A stretch of 23,998 bases of DNA from positions 1 to 23,998 of the forward strand of contig DAOPXW010000030.1 in NCBI GenBank assembly GCA_035352555.1, written 5' to 3'. Below the pieces are notes generated by a model. The model was given only the letters and a program-made list of their open reading frames with translations. It was not told where the DNA came from and searched no databases. The DNA is from UBA2922 sp035352555 (GTDB lineage Bacteria; Bacillota; Clostridia; Oscillospirales; Oscillospiraceae). This document shows, piece after piece, positions 7,289 to 13,948 of this stretch. The position numbers and the translations under genes were made by a program. Each line of letters opens with the position of its first letter. The first letter of the stretch is position 1.

Positions 7289-7337
7289 AAAAAAAGAAGC
7301 CTCCCGTCCCACAAAAAGGGACGAAAGACCATTCTTC
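7289..7337 (-). terminator. Regulated terminator of the pheST T-box
   Basis: Reverse-strand arms 7337-7318 and 7310-7296 around the loop TTTTTGT, with CGTCCC/GGGACG at the tip and G-U-rich pairing below, then a seven-T tract (7295-7289). It competes with the antiterminator that includes the T-box core. Confidence 0.8.
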
Positions 7338-7519
7338 CGCGGTACCACCCAGATTTGGCATAAAGCCACACTCGTTGCCGGATAACGGCGGCGCCGCCGG
7401 GGATTGGCCGGAGCTCGCGGGCGAACCAAACGTCTCCTGCCGCGGAGAGCTTTCAGCCGGTGGCTCTCCCTCTCTGGGGCGGCGGTATTGCGTTATCTTC
7501 CCGTTCAATGCTTGTAACG
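7289..7519 (-). promoter_or_regulatory. T-box leader of pheST (tRNA-Phe sensing)
   Basis: On the reverse strand, the invariant T-box core GGGTGGTACCGCG lies at 7350-7338, followed by a terminator hairpin and T-run, 55 nt before pheS. Upstream, a Stem I can be drawn: basal CGGG/CCCG, an AGATAA internal loop, GCCGC/GCGGC, an AGAGAGGG segment and a distal stem GAGAGC/GCTCTC. In the internal loop opposite AGATAA, TTC at 7425-7423 is the likely specifier codon, which fits Phe. In this class, uncharged tRNA pairs with the specifier and with the T-box bulge and stabilises the antiterminator, so the operon is expressed when Phe-tRNA is low. The exact 5' end is inferred from the promoter. Confidence 0.9.
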
Positions 7520-7525
7520 TGTTCT

Positions 7526-7554
7526 TTTATAACACTTTTTGCGGCGTTTGGCAA
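7526..7554 (-). promoter_or_regulatory. Promoter of the pheST operon
   Basis: Reverse strand: TTGCCA (7554-7549), a 17-nt spacer and TATAAA (7531-7526). Transcription would start near 7519, at the base of the T-box. It stands back to back with the nnrD promoter. Confidence 0.8.
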
Positions 7555-7561
7555 CACAAAA

Positions 7562-7590
7562 TTGACTATCCCGCGGCAGAATTATATAAT
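7562..7590 (+). promoter_or_regulatory. Promoter of the nnrD-lipoprotein-alr-mazF cluster
   Basis: TTGACT (7562-7567), a 17-nt spacer and TATAAT (7585-7590), about 35 nt before the GTG start of the first gene. Its -35 box is only 7 nt from the -35 box of the divergent pheS promoter. Confidence 0.8.
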
Positions 7591-7625
7591 ATGCAGAAGA
7601 ATGCGAAGCCATAGGGGGGCTGACT

Positions 7626-8330
7626 GTGAAAAATGATGCCGATTCCGTTCATATCCTTGAGACAGGCGACGTTTCGCTGCCCCGCCGTGCACGGGACGTG
7701 AACAAATACGACTGCGGCCGGGTGCTGGTGGTCGGCGGCAGCGTGGGCTACACCGGCGCGCCCGTGCTGTGCGCCGCCGGGGCGCTCCGCGCCGGAGCGG
7801 GCCTTGTCTGGGCCGCGGTGCCGCAGGCGATCTATCCCATCGCGGCGGGAAAGCTGCTGGAGGCCATGCCCTTCCCCCTGCCGGACGACGGCAGCCGATT
7901 TTCGGAAGCGGCCGTCCCCGTGCTGCTGGATAGGCTGCAAAAATGCGAATGCTGCGTCCTCGGCCCCGGTCTGGGCCGCAGCGAAGCGCTGATTGCGCTG
8001 GTGCGGTCGGTGCTGGAAAACTGCGCCGTACCGCTGGTGCTGGACGCCGACGCGCTNNNNNNNNNNNNNNNNNNNNNNNNNNNNNNNNNNNNNNNNNNNN
8101 NNNNNNNNNNNNNNNNNNNNNNNNNNNNNNNNNNNNNNNNNNNNNNNNNNNNNNNNGGGCTGATCGGGGGCCTTGCCGCCCAGCTGCCGCTGCGGGATGC
8201 CGTGCCCGCCGCCGTGTGCATCCACGGCCTTGCCGGGGACCTGTGCGCCGGGCGCTTCGGGGAATATTCCATGCTCCCCGGCGATATGATAGAAGCAATA
8301 CCGGAAGTGATGAAAACAATGATCCGGTGA
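7626..8330 (+). CDS. nnrD: ADP-dependent NAD(P)H-hydrate dehydratase (interrupted by an assembly gap)
   Basis: The two ends belong to the YjeF C-terminal (NnrD/CARKD) kinase-like fold: KYDCGRVLVVGGSVGYTGAP at the start, VLGPGLGRS and VLDADAL before the gap, and GLIGGLAAQLPLRDAV with IHGLAGDLCA after it. The enzyme repairs damaged hydrated NAD(P)H. Only the dehydratase part is present, with no NnrE epimerase domain fused at the N-terminus. 143 residues precede the gap and 57 follow. The family is about 275-290 residues, so roughly 80-90 are hidden, including the GxGD segment with the catalytic Asp. Start GTG 7626 follows AGGGGGG. It is first gene of the alr cluster. Confidence 0.9.
   Translation: MKNDADSVHILETGDVSLPRRARDVNKYDCGRVLVVGGSVGYTGAPVLCAAGALRAGAGLVWAAVPQAIYPIAAGKLLEAMPFPLPDDGSRFSEAAVPVLLDRLQKCECCVLGPGLGRSEALIALVRSVLENCAVPLVLDADAXXXXXXXXXXXXXXXXXXXXXXXXXXXXXXXXXXGLIGGLAAQLPLRDAVPAAVCIHGLAGDLCAGRFGEYSMLPGDMIEAIPEVMKTMIR
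8057..8156. other. Assembly gap of exactly 100 N
   Basis: One hundred consecutive N inside nnrD. The round number is the usual placeholder for a gap of unknown size, so coordinates to the right may be shifted relative to the true molecule. Confidence 0.98.
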
Positions 8331-8341
8331 CGGAGGACGGC

Positions 8342-8893
8342 ATGAAGCGAACAGCCCTGTTCGCACTGACGATAGCCCTCCTGCTTTTACCCGGCTGCGG
8401 CATGAAAGCGGAGGAGACGGCGATCCGGGATTTCCAGACGGCGCTTGCCGCGGCACAGACGGTGTCCTTCACGGCGGAGGTCCGGGCGGAGTTTTCCGAT
8501 AAGACCGAGGAATATACGCTGAACTATACCAAAGACGCCGACGGCGCCGCGGTGGAGGTGGAAAAGCCGGAGCTGCTGGCGGGCCTGCGGGCCCGGGTGG
8601 GGAAGGACGTCTCCGCGCTGGAGTACGACGGCGCGGCGCTGGATACCGGTCCGCTGGCCGCCTGGGGGCTATGCCCGGTCTCGTCCCTGCCGGAGCTGGC
8701 CGCCGCCATGGCGGACGGGCATCTGGATCTGGTCTGGCGGGAGGGCGACGCCGTCGCGGCCCGGTTTATTCCCCGGGACGATCTCACGGTGACGGTCTGG
8801 TTCGGGGCGGACGGCGCGCCTTATCACGCGGAGGAGCAAAGTGACGGGAAAGTACTTGTATACTGTGATATAATCAATTTTACATTCAGCTAA
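8342..8893 (+). CDS. LolA/YdcC-like lipoprotein
   Basis: 183 residues with a lipoprotein signal peptide: MKRT, a hydrophobic run, then LLPGC with the lipidated Cys at residue 19. The rest alternates short strands (VSFTAEVRAEF, EEYTLNY, ALEYDGAALD, LTVTVWFGADGAPYHAE), the pattern of the LolA/LppX-type half-barrel that binds lipid in known relatives. In Bacillus subtilis a lipoprotein of this general kind (YdcC) lies directly before alr and ndoA, and the same order is seen here, which supports the assignment. Its function in Firmicutes is not settled. GGAGG at 8332-8336 sets the start, 11 nt after nnrD. Confidence 0.75.
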   Translation: MKRTALFALTIALLLLPGCGMKAEETAIRDFQTALAAAQTVSFTAEVRAEFSDKTEEYTLNYTKDADGAAVEVEKPELLAGLRARVGKDVSALEYDGAALDTGPLAAWGLCPVSSLPELAAAMADGHLDLVWREGDAVAARFIPRDDLTVTVWFGADGAPYHAEEQSDGKVLVYCDIINFTFS

Positions 8894-8908
8894 AAGAAGG
8901 CGGAACCA

Positions 8909-10036
8909 ATGAGCGAGCTTCAAAAAAGGACCTGGGCTGAGATCAGCCTGGACAACATCGAACACAACTACCGCGCCGTGAAGGCCGGTCTGCCGGCGGG
9001 GTGCAGATATCTGGGTGTGGTGAAGGCCGACGCTTACGGTCACGGCGCGCTGCCGGTGGCCCACCGGCTGGAAAAGGCGGGGGCGGACTATTTGGCCGTG
9101 TCCTGTCTGGACGAGGCGCTGGAGCTGCGCCGGGGCGGCGTGGCCATGCCCATCCTCATCCTGGGGCACACGCCGGTGGAATACCTGCCCGAGCTCATCG
9201 AAAACAACGTCACCCAGACGGTGTCCTGCCTTGCCAAGGCGGTGGAGTATTCCGAGGGCGCCGTAAAATACGGCGGGACACTGCGCATCCACATCAAGCT
9301 GGACACCGGGATATCCCGCCTGGGCTTCCTGTGCGCCGGACGCCATTTTGACGAGGGCGTGGACGGCGTGACGCGCTCCTGTATGCTGCCGAACCTCGAT
9401 CCCGAGGGCGTGTATACCCACTTTGCCGTATCCGACGAGCCGGGCGCGGACAACCGCGCTTACACGCAGGCTCAATTTGACCTCTTCAACCGGGTGATCG
9501 CCGGCTGCGCCGCCCGGGGCGTGACCTTCCGCATCCGCCATTGCGCAAATTCCGGCGCTGTGGTAAACTATCCCGGGATGGCGCTGGACATGGTGCGCCC
9601 GGGGCTGACGCTGTATGGCTACGGCGACGCGGGCGGCAGGCTGGGTCTCAAGCCCGCCATGCGGCTGGTCACCACGGTGAGTACCGTCAAGATTTACGAT
9701 CCGGGCACGGATGTCAGCTACGGCCGCCGTTTCCGCACCGACCGGCCCACCCGCATGGGCGTGGTCGGCATCGGCTATGCCGACGGGCTCTTTCGCGCCG
9801 CGTCCAATAAGTGCGCTTTCTGGACGCCTCACGGCTTCGCGCCCCAGCGGGGCACCATCTGCATGGATATGTGCATGCTGGATCTCACCGACCTGCCCGA
9901 CGTCACCGTGGGCGACGAGATCGAAATATTCGGTGCCAATGCCGATATCAACGCGCTGGCGGCAGCGGCGGGCACCATCTCCTACGAACTGCTGTGCGGC
10001 GTGTCCAGACGCGTGCCGCGAGTGTACCGGGACTGA
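8909..10036 (+). CDS. alr: Alanine racemase
   Basis: 375 residues, full length. It has the PLP-binding Lys in VVKADAYGHG (Lys39), the IHIKLDTGISRLGF segment of the barrel, the conserved HCANSGA, the DMVRPGLTLYGYG phosphate-binding region, and the second catalytic base Tyr271 in DVSYGRRF. It interconverts L- and D-alanine in the cytoplasm to supply D-Ala for peptidoglycan. AAGAAGG at 8895-8901 precedes ATG 8909. The gene lies 15 nt after the lipoprotein and before mazF, the common Firmicutes order. Confidence 0.97.
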   Translation: MSELQKRTWAEISLDNIEHNYRAVKAGLPAGCRYLGVVKADAYGHGALPVAHRLEKAGADYLAVSCLDEALELRRGGVAMPILILGHTPVEYLPELIENNVTQTVSCLAKAVEYSEGAVKYGGTLRIHIKLDTGISRLGFLCAGRHFDEGVDGVTRSCMLPNLDPEGVYTHFAVSDEPGADNRAYTQAQFDLFNRVIAGCAARGVTFRIRHCANSGAVVNYPGMALDMVRPGLTLYGYGDAGGRLGLKPAMRLVTTVSTVKIYDPGTDVSYGRRFRTDRPTRMGVVGIGYADGLFRAASNKCAFWTPHGFAPQRGTICMDMCMLDLTDLPDVTVGDEIEIFGANADINALAAAAGTISYELLCGVSRRVPRVYRD

Positions 10037-10059
10037 TTTTTTCCCATGCCGTGTATAAA

Positions 10060-10087
10060 ATTCTCCGCTCCGTGGGAGAATGATTTT
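10060..10087 (+). terminator. Weak hairpin after alr
   Basis: ATTCTCC (10060-10066) pairs with GGAGAAT (10075-10081) around an 8-nt loop, followed by GATTTTC. The T-run is short, so it may reduce rather than stop transcription into mazF. Confidence 0.4.
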
Positions 10088-10093
10088 CGTACC

Positions 10094-10108
10094 CTACATA
10101 GTATGTAG
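10094..10108. promoter_or_regulatory. Palindrome upstream of mazF, operator candidate
   Basis: CTACATA-G-TATGTAG, a perfect 7+1+7 inverted repeat, lies about 30 nt before the mazF start. The one-base centre makes it a poor RNA hairpin and a better dimeric protein site. MazEF modules are autoregulated at such sites, but mazE is absent here, so the binder is unknown. Confidence 0.45.
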
Positions 10109-10138
10109 CGGGCGACTATCTACCGGAGTGTGAGAAAA

Positions 10139-10486
10139 TTGAGCATGGTCAAACGCGGAGACATTTACTACGCCGACCTCAGCCCCGTTGTGGGCAGTGA
10201 GCAGGGCGGTATGCGTCCGGTGCTGATCGTTCAGAACGATACCGGCAACAAGCACAGCCCCACGGTCATCGCCGCCGCAATCACCAGTCAACTGGGAAAG
10301 GCGAAGCTTCCGACCCATATCGAGCTTTCCGCCCAAAGCGTGGGATTGAGCCGGGACAGTGTGATCTTGCTGGAGCAGATCCGTACTATCGATAAATCCC
10401 GCCTGCGGGAAAAAATGGGCCGTCTGGACGAGGACACGATGACAAAGGTAGACAACGCCATTGCCGTCAGCTTCGGACTTGAATAA
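10139..10486 (+). CDS. mazF: MazF/NdoA-type endoribonuclease toxin
   Basis: About 115 residues closely matching Bacillus NdoA. It has VKRGDIYYADLSPVVGSEQG at the N-terminus, RPVLIVQND, the TVIAAAITSQ strand, KLPTHIEL and RDSVILLEQIRTIDKSRL. The family is a dimeric ribonuclease that cuts single-stranded RNA at short sequence motifs; the Arg and Thr of the RPVLIVQND...PTVIAAAIT region used in catalysis are present. The start is uncertain. TTG 10139 has CGGAG 10 nt upstream and is preferred; ATG 10145 gives the family-typical MVKRGD, and GTG 10130 is too close to the site. The antitoxin gene normally between alr and this gene is missing: only 102 nt separate them. Confidence 0.92.
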   Translation: MSMVKRGDIYYADLSPVVGSEQGGMRPVLIVQNDTGNKHSPTVIAAAITSQLGKAKLPTHIELSAQSVGLSRDSVILLEQIRTIDKSRLREKMGRLDEDTMTKVDNAIAVSFGLE

Positions 10487-10491
10487 AAAAA

Positions 10492-10513
10492 CTCTCCCGG
10501 TTTTCCGGGAGAG
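10492..10513. terminator. Hairpin after mazF
   Basis: CTCTCCCGG (10492-10500), TTTT loop, CCGGGAGAG (10505-10513). It is preceded by seven A but followed by CCTTG, so it has a T-tract only when read on the reverse strand. On the forward strand it is a stable stem without a classical T-run. Confidence 0.5.
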
Positions 10514-10547
10514 CCTTGATAGAATATTCCCGAAAGGTACATAAGAG

Positions 10548-11036
10548 ATGAGAAAAAAACAGCTTCGCGTCATCCTCACCGTGGTCGCCATCGCGCTGGT
10601 CGTGGGGGGCATCGTGTTCCTCGCGATCAACAACTACCATTCCTCGGCGGACCCGCTGGTATCCATGAGCTACATCAACGAAACGCTGACGCCCGCCCTG
10701 CAGGCCAAATTTGACGCCCAGCTCAAGGCGTCCGAGGAGGCGCTGCAGGCCAGCTTTGTATCCGCCATGTCCGAATCCGGCGGCGGCTTCACCTCCGTAA
10801 CCATGACCAGCGGCCAGACCCTGGCCTGCTCCGCCGGCAGCGAGCTGCTGCTGGTGTCCGGCAGCGCCCAGGTGGTCAACGCCAGCGCCGTCAGCGATGT
10901 CACCGCCGGCGCCGCCATGGCCGCGCAGGCCGATCTCGCGGCCAACCACCTCTACCTGGTCACCGCCGCGGGCATCGCCGTCACCGCTGTCAACGATGTC
11001 ACCGTGATGGTGCGCGGCACCGCCACCGTGGCATGA
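10548..11036 (+). CDS. Membrane-anchored exported protein, function unknown
   Basis: 162 residues. A short basic start (MRKKQLR) and one hydrophobic span at about 8-27 anchor it, with the rest outside. Residues 38-75 (SYINETLTPALQAKFDAQLKA and onward) are helical and charged. The second half is Ala/Ser/Thr/Val-rich with a repeated beta pattern (TSGQTLACSAGSELLLVSG, SDVTAGAAMAAQADLAANHLYLV) and ends in DVTVMVRGTATVA. I have seen similar G-x-x-L...ANHL...VMVRG patterns in exported proteins of related Clostridia but cannot name a function. AAAGG at 10534-10537 lies about 10 nt before ATG 10548. It is followed by its own terminator. Confidence 0.7.
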   Translation: MRKKQLRVILTVVAIALVVGGIVFLAINNYHSSADPLVSMSYINETLTPALQAKFDAQLKASEEALQASFVSAMSESGGGFTSVTMTSGQTLACSAGSELLLVSGSAQVVNASAVSDVTAGAAMAAQADLAANHLYLVTAAGIAVTAVNDVTVMVRGTATVA

Positions 11037-11052
11037 TACCGCATATTGCCGC

Positions 11053-11085
11053 AGCTCCGCTCATATAGTTGAGCGGAGCTTTTTT
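11053..11085 (+). terminator. Terminator after the exported protein gene
   Basis: AGCTCCGCTCA (11053-11063) pairs with TGAGCGGAGCT (11070-11080) around TATAGT, followed by five T (11081-11085). Confidence 0.9.
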
Positions 11086-11098
11086 GTGGAGGTGTGCC

Positions 11099-11605
11099 AT
11101 GGAGCGTTATCCTGTAATCATCGGCGGAGAGGCGCGCGGCGAGCTGCGCGTGACGCTGAATGGGCTTTTCACCGTATTTGAGCTGGAGACCGACCGCGCG
11201 GAGGGTGTCATACGTTTTTCGGTCTATGGCGGCGGCCGGGAAGGGCCGCTGGGCGTGGCCGCGCCCCGTGGCGGGAAGCTGTACCTCCGCCGCCGTTTCA
11301 GCGCGGCGCAGCTGCGGGATTTCCCGCAGACCATCGACTATGCCGCCCCCAGCGGTGAGCCCGCCGAGAAAAAAGAGGAACCGGCGTCCCCGCCGCAGCC
11401 CGCGTCGCAGCCCGCGCCGCAGCCGGAGGAGACCGAAGACGACCTGCTGTGGTTTTCCACACCGGAGGGCGTCCTCACCGCCTTCGACGGCAGGCAGAGC
11501 CTGATCGCGGTGCCGTCGGACGCGCCCGGCGCGCCCCGCGGCATCCGCCGGGTGATCGGCGGCAGGGAATATGTGGTGTTCCCCGGTTATCCGGGGCGCA
11601 AATAG
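11099..11605 (+). CDS. Hypothetical protein with a proline/glutamate linker
   Basis: 168 residues with no signal peptide or membrane span. Residues 1-82 are a compact beta-rich segment (YPVIIGGEARGELRVTLNG, FTVFELET, IRFSVYGGG, LYLRRRFSAAQL). Residues 84-112 are a Pro/Glu/Gln/Ala linker. Residues 116-168 form a second small segment (LLWFSTPEGVLTAFDGRQSLIAVP and EYVVFPGYP). I do not recognise a family. GGAGG close to 11088-11092 supports ATG 11099. It begins 13 nt after the preceding terminator and has no separate promoter that I can see, so it may depend on readthrough. Confidence 0.65.
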   Translation: MERYPVIIGGEARGELRVTLNGLFTVFELETDRAEGVIRFSVYGGGREGPLGVAAPRGGKLYLRRRFSAAQLRDFPQTIDYAAPSGEPAEKKEEPASPPQPASQPAPQPEETEDDLLWFSTPEGVLTAFDGRQSLIAVPSDAPGAPRGIRRVIGGREYVVFPGYPGRK

Positions 11606-11607
11606 TA

Positions 11608-11636
11608 TTGGAATTCGGTCCCGCGTATGCTATAAT
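11608..11636 (+). promoter_or_regulatory. Promoter of the pyrimidine-nucleoside phosphorylase gene
   Basis: TTGGAA (11608-11613), a 17-nt spacer and TATAAT (11631-11636) with TGC directly before it (extended -10). It starts 3 nt after the upstream stop codon and leaves a leader of about 60 nt in which I see no strong hairpin. Confidence 0.85.
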
Positions 11637-11702
11637 AAATGCGTTACAGTCAATACATGCGGCTGAATTATGTAAACATCATTCAACGGAGGAATCTGCG
11701 CT

Positions 11703-13007
11703 ATGCTCATGACAGACCTGATCGCGAAAAAGCGCGACGGCGGGGTACTTACCACCGATGAGATCAATTTTATCATAGATGGCTACGTGAAGGGCGATAT
11801 TCCCGACTACCAGATGTCGGCGCTGTGCATGGCCATCCTGTTTCGCGGCATGGAGCCCCGGGAGACGCTGGATCTGACCATGGCCATGATGAATTCCGGC
11901 GAGACTCTGGATCTGTCAGGCATTTCCGGTATTAAGGCCGACAAGCATTCCACCGGCGGCGTGGGCGACAAGACCTCGCTGGTGCTGTGCCCCATGGTCG
12001 CCTCCTGCGGCGTGAAGATCGCCAAAATGTCCGGCCGCGGGCTGGGTCACACCGGCGGCACCATCGACAAGCTGGAGAGCTTTCCCGGCTATTCCACCTC
12101 CATTTCCGAGGAAAAGTTCATTGAAAACGTCAACAGGATCGGCATCGCCATCACGGGGCAGACGGCGGAGATCGACCCCGCCGACAAAAAGCTCTACGCC
12201 CTGCGGGACGTGACGGGCACGGTGCCCAGCATCCCGCTGATCGTCAGCTCCATCATGTCCAAGAAGCTGGCCGCCGGGGCGGACATCATCGTGCTGGATG
12301 TGAAATCCGGCAGCGGCTCCTTTATGAAGACCGAGGAGAAGTCCCGGGAGCTGGCCCGGGAGCTGGTATCGGTTGGCAAGCTGGCCGGGCGCAGGACCGT
12401 GGGCGTCATCACCGATATGGACGAACCCCTGGGCTACGCCGTGGGCAACGCGCTGGAGGTCAAGGAGGCGATAGCCGTGCTGCGCGGCGAGGAGAAGGGC
12501 GAGCTGCTGGAGCTGTGTCTCACATTGGGTGCCTGCATCCTCACCGAGGCCGGTCTCGCCGAAAACGACGGGGCGGCGAAGGCGCTGCTCCAGTCCCACA
12601 TTGACAACGGCAGCGCGTTGGATAAGCTGGGCGATCTGGTGGAAGGGCAGGGGGGCGACCGCCGCGCCGTCTACGATATTTCCATGCTGCCCGCCGCCAC
12701 CGTCACCATGGAGGTGCCCTGCGCGGCGGAGGGCTATGTGGACCGCATCCAGGCCGACAGCGTGGGACTGGTGTCCATGCATTTGGGCGGCGGCCGGGCC
12801 ACCAAGGACAGCGTCATCGACCTTTCCGTGGGCGTGATGCTGCACAAGAAGGTGGGCGACCGGGTGGAGCGGGGCGACAGTCTGGCCACCATCCACGCCT
12901 CGTCCCCGGACAAGGCCCGGGAGGCCGCCAAGCTCCTGCGGGACTGCTACGCCATTTCCGGCTCCCCTGTGGAGAAAGCGCCCTTCATCAAGGGCATCGT
13001 TCGATAG
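11703..13007 (+). CDS. pdp: Pyrimidine-nucleoside (thymidine) phosphorylase
   Basis: 434 residues, full length. The family signature SGRGLGHTGGTIDKLES is intact. KADKHSTGGVGDKTSL binds phosphate, and LRDVTGTVPSIPLIVSSIMSKK contributes the nucleoside site. The all-alpha N-terminal part and the C-terminal alpha/beta part (AEGYVDRIQ onward) are both present. It splits thymidine, uridine or deoxyuridine with phosphate to base and (deoxy)ribose-1-phosphate. Firmicutes enzymes of this length usually accept several pyrimidine nucleosides (Pdp/PyNP) rather than thymidine only (DeoA). GGAGG (11688-11692) is 10 nt before ATG 11703. It is monocistronic, with its own promoter and terminator, and fits functionally with pyrR-uraA. 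Confidence 0.93.
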   Translation: MLMTDLIAKKRDGGVLTTDEINFIIDGYVKGDIPDYQMSALCMAILFRGMEPRETLDLTMAMMNSGETLDLSGISGIKADKHSTGGVGDKTSLVLCPMVASCGVKIAKMSGRGLGHTGGTIDKLESFPGYSTSISEEKFIENVNRIGIAITGQTAEIDPADKKLYALRDVTGTVPSIPLIVSSIMSKKLAAGADIIVLDVKSGSGSFMKTEEKSRELARELVSVGKLAGRRTVGVITDMDEPLGYAVGNALEVKEAIAVLRGEEKGELLELCLTLGACILTEAGLAENDGAAKALLQSHIDNGSALDKLGDLVEGQGGDRRAVYDISMLPAATVTMEVPCAAEGYVDRIQADSVGLVSMHLGGGRATKDSVIDLSVGVMLHKKVGDRVERGDSLATIHASSPDKAREAAKLLRDCYAISGSPVEKAPFIKGIVR

Positions 13008-13016
13008 AACGATTAA

Positions 13017-13051
13017 GCGCCGCCTCGAAAGAGGCGGCGCATTTTTCTTTT
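13017..13051 (+). terminator. Terminator of pdp
   Basis: GCGCCGCCTC (13017-13026), GAAA tetraloop, GAGGCGGCGC (13031-13040), then A, five T, C and four T. It may also block the convergent SGNH-like gene transcript. Confidence 0.93.
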
Positions 13052-13063
13052 ATGACGATTTTG

Positions 13064-13879
13064 TCACTGTACCGCGTGGGTGCGGAGATAGCTGAGCATC
13101 TGCAGCAGCCCCGAGGAGTTGGGCGTCAGCCCGTCGCCGCTGTCATAATCGGCCTTGAGGTAGCCGTCGGCGTCCGCCAGCGCGGTGAAACTGTCGGCGT
13201 ATTTGCAGCCGTTGTCCGCGGCGGCCTGCTGGATCCAGTTGTTGGCCAACCTGATGGTGTCCGCGTTCATATTGTTGGCGGTGGCGTAGGTCTTCGTCAC
13301 CGGCAGAATGGAGTTGCAGAGAATCACAGTCTTGGGGCTTGCGGTCTTGATGCCGGTGAGCAGGGAAGTATATTCCGACGTGAAATAGTCCTTGCCCATG
13401 AAGGCGCAGCCGTTCTCACCCAGCGTGATCACCAGAATGTCCGGCTTGGCGGCGGCCACGGCGTCGGTGATGGACGGGGTGTCCTTGCCGACGGTGAGCT
13501 TAACGCTGCTGATGCCCGAGAGAGACACGACCCCGTCGGCGGTGGACAGCACCTTGGCGGTGTTCTCCTTGTCCGCCAGCAGCCCATAGCTCTTAATGCC
13601 GGCGGTGGTGCCGTCGGCCAGGAAGGTCATGCGGGCAACGTAGCTGTCTCCGCCGTCCGCCGTCTCGCCCAGCAGGGCGGAGGTGGTCAGGGCCTGCGCG
13701 GTCTCTGTGGCCTGGGGCGCCGCGGTCTGCGCGGCGGCCTTGGTGCCCGCCTTGGCGGCTTTTGGGGTATAGTCCTTGGTAAAGGACGCGAACAGCAGCG
13801 CAAACAGTACCAATGCCACGCTGAGGATCATCAGAATCGACCAGACGGAATACAGGGAATCCCTTTTTTTCTTGTTCAT
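13064..13879 (-). CDS. Membrane-anchored SGNH/GDSL-like protein with altered catalytic residues
   Basis: 271 residues. There is one N-terminal span (about 12-33), an Ala/Thr/Gln linker (40-65), then an SGNH-hydrolase-like domain outside the membrane. Block I, normally FxGDS, reads FLADGTTAGIKSYGLL, so the nucleophile Ser is Gly90 (codon 13612-13610). Block III is present as VITLGENG. Block V, normally DxxH, reads GDGLTPNSSG, with Thr252 where His is expected; Asp249 is kept. The ending LSYLRTHAV is typical of the clostridial branch. It may therefore be a binding protein or pseudoenzyme rather than an esterase. Start ATG 13879 is chosen because AAGGTG lies just upstream. It follows the EF-G-like gene by 69 nt. 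Confidence 0.8.
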   Translation of the reverse strand: MNKKKRDSLYSVWSILMILSVALVLFALLFASFTKDYTPKAAKAGTKAAAQTAAPQATETAQALTTSALLGETADGGDSYVARMTFLADGTTAGIKSYGLLADKENTAKVLSTADGVVSLSGISSVKLTVGKDTPSITDAVAAAKPDILVITLGENGCAFMGKDYFTSEYTSLLTGIKTASPKTVILCNSILPVTKTYATANNMNADTIRLANNWIQQAAADNGCKYADSFTALADADGYLKADYDSGDGLTPNSSGLLQMLSYLRTHAVQ

Positions 13880-13905
13880 AGCAGGCACCTTAACCTTATA
13901 CCGAT

Positions 13906-13931
13906 ACGGCGGACTGAAATCAGTCCGCCGT
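13906..13931. terminator. Strong hairpin between the EF-G-like gene and the SGNH-like gene
   Basis: ACGGCGGACTGA (13906-13917) pairs with TCAGTCCGCCGT (13920-13931). No T-run follows on the reverse strand (ATCGG), so it may stabilise an mRNA 3' end or separate the two messages rather than terminate fully. Confidence 0.5.
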
Positions 13932-13948
13932 CGTTGATTGTTGTGGGA

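Noticed and set aside
10492..10513. Forward intrinsic terminator after mazF
   Set aside because: The stem is strong but no T-run follows on the forward strand, so it is recorded only as a hairpin of uncertain role.
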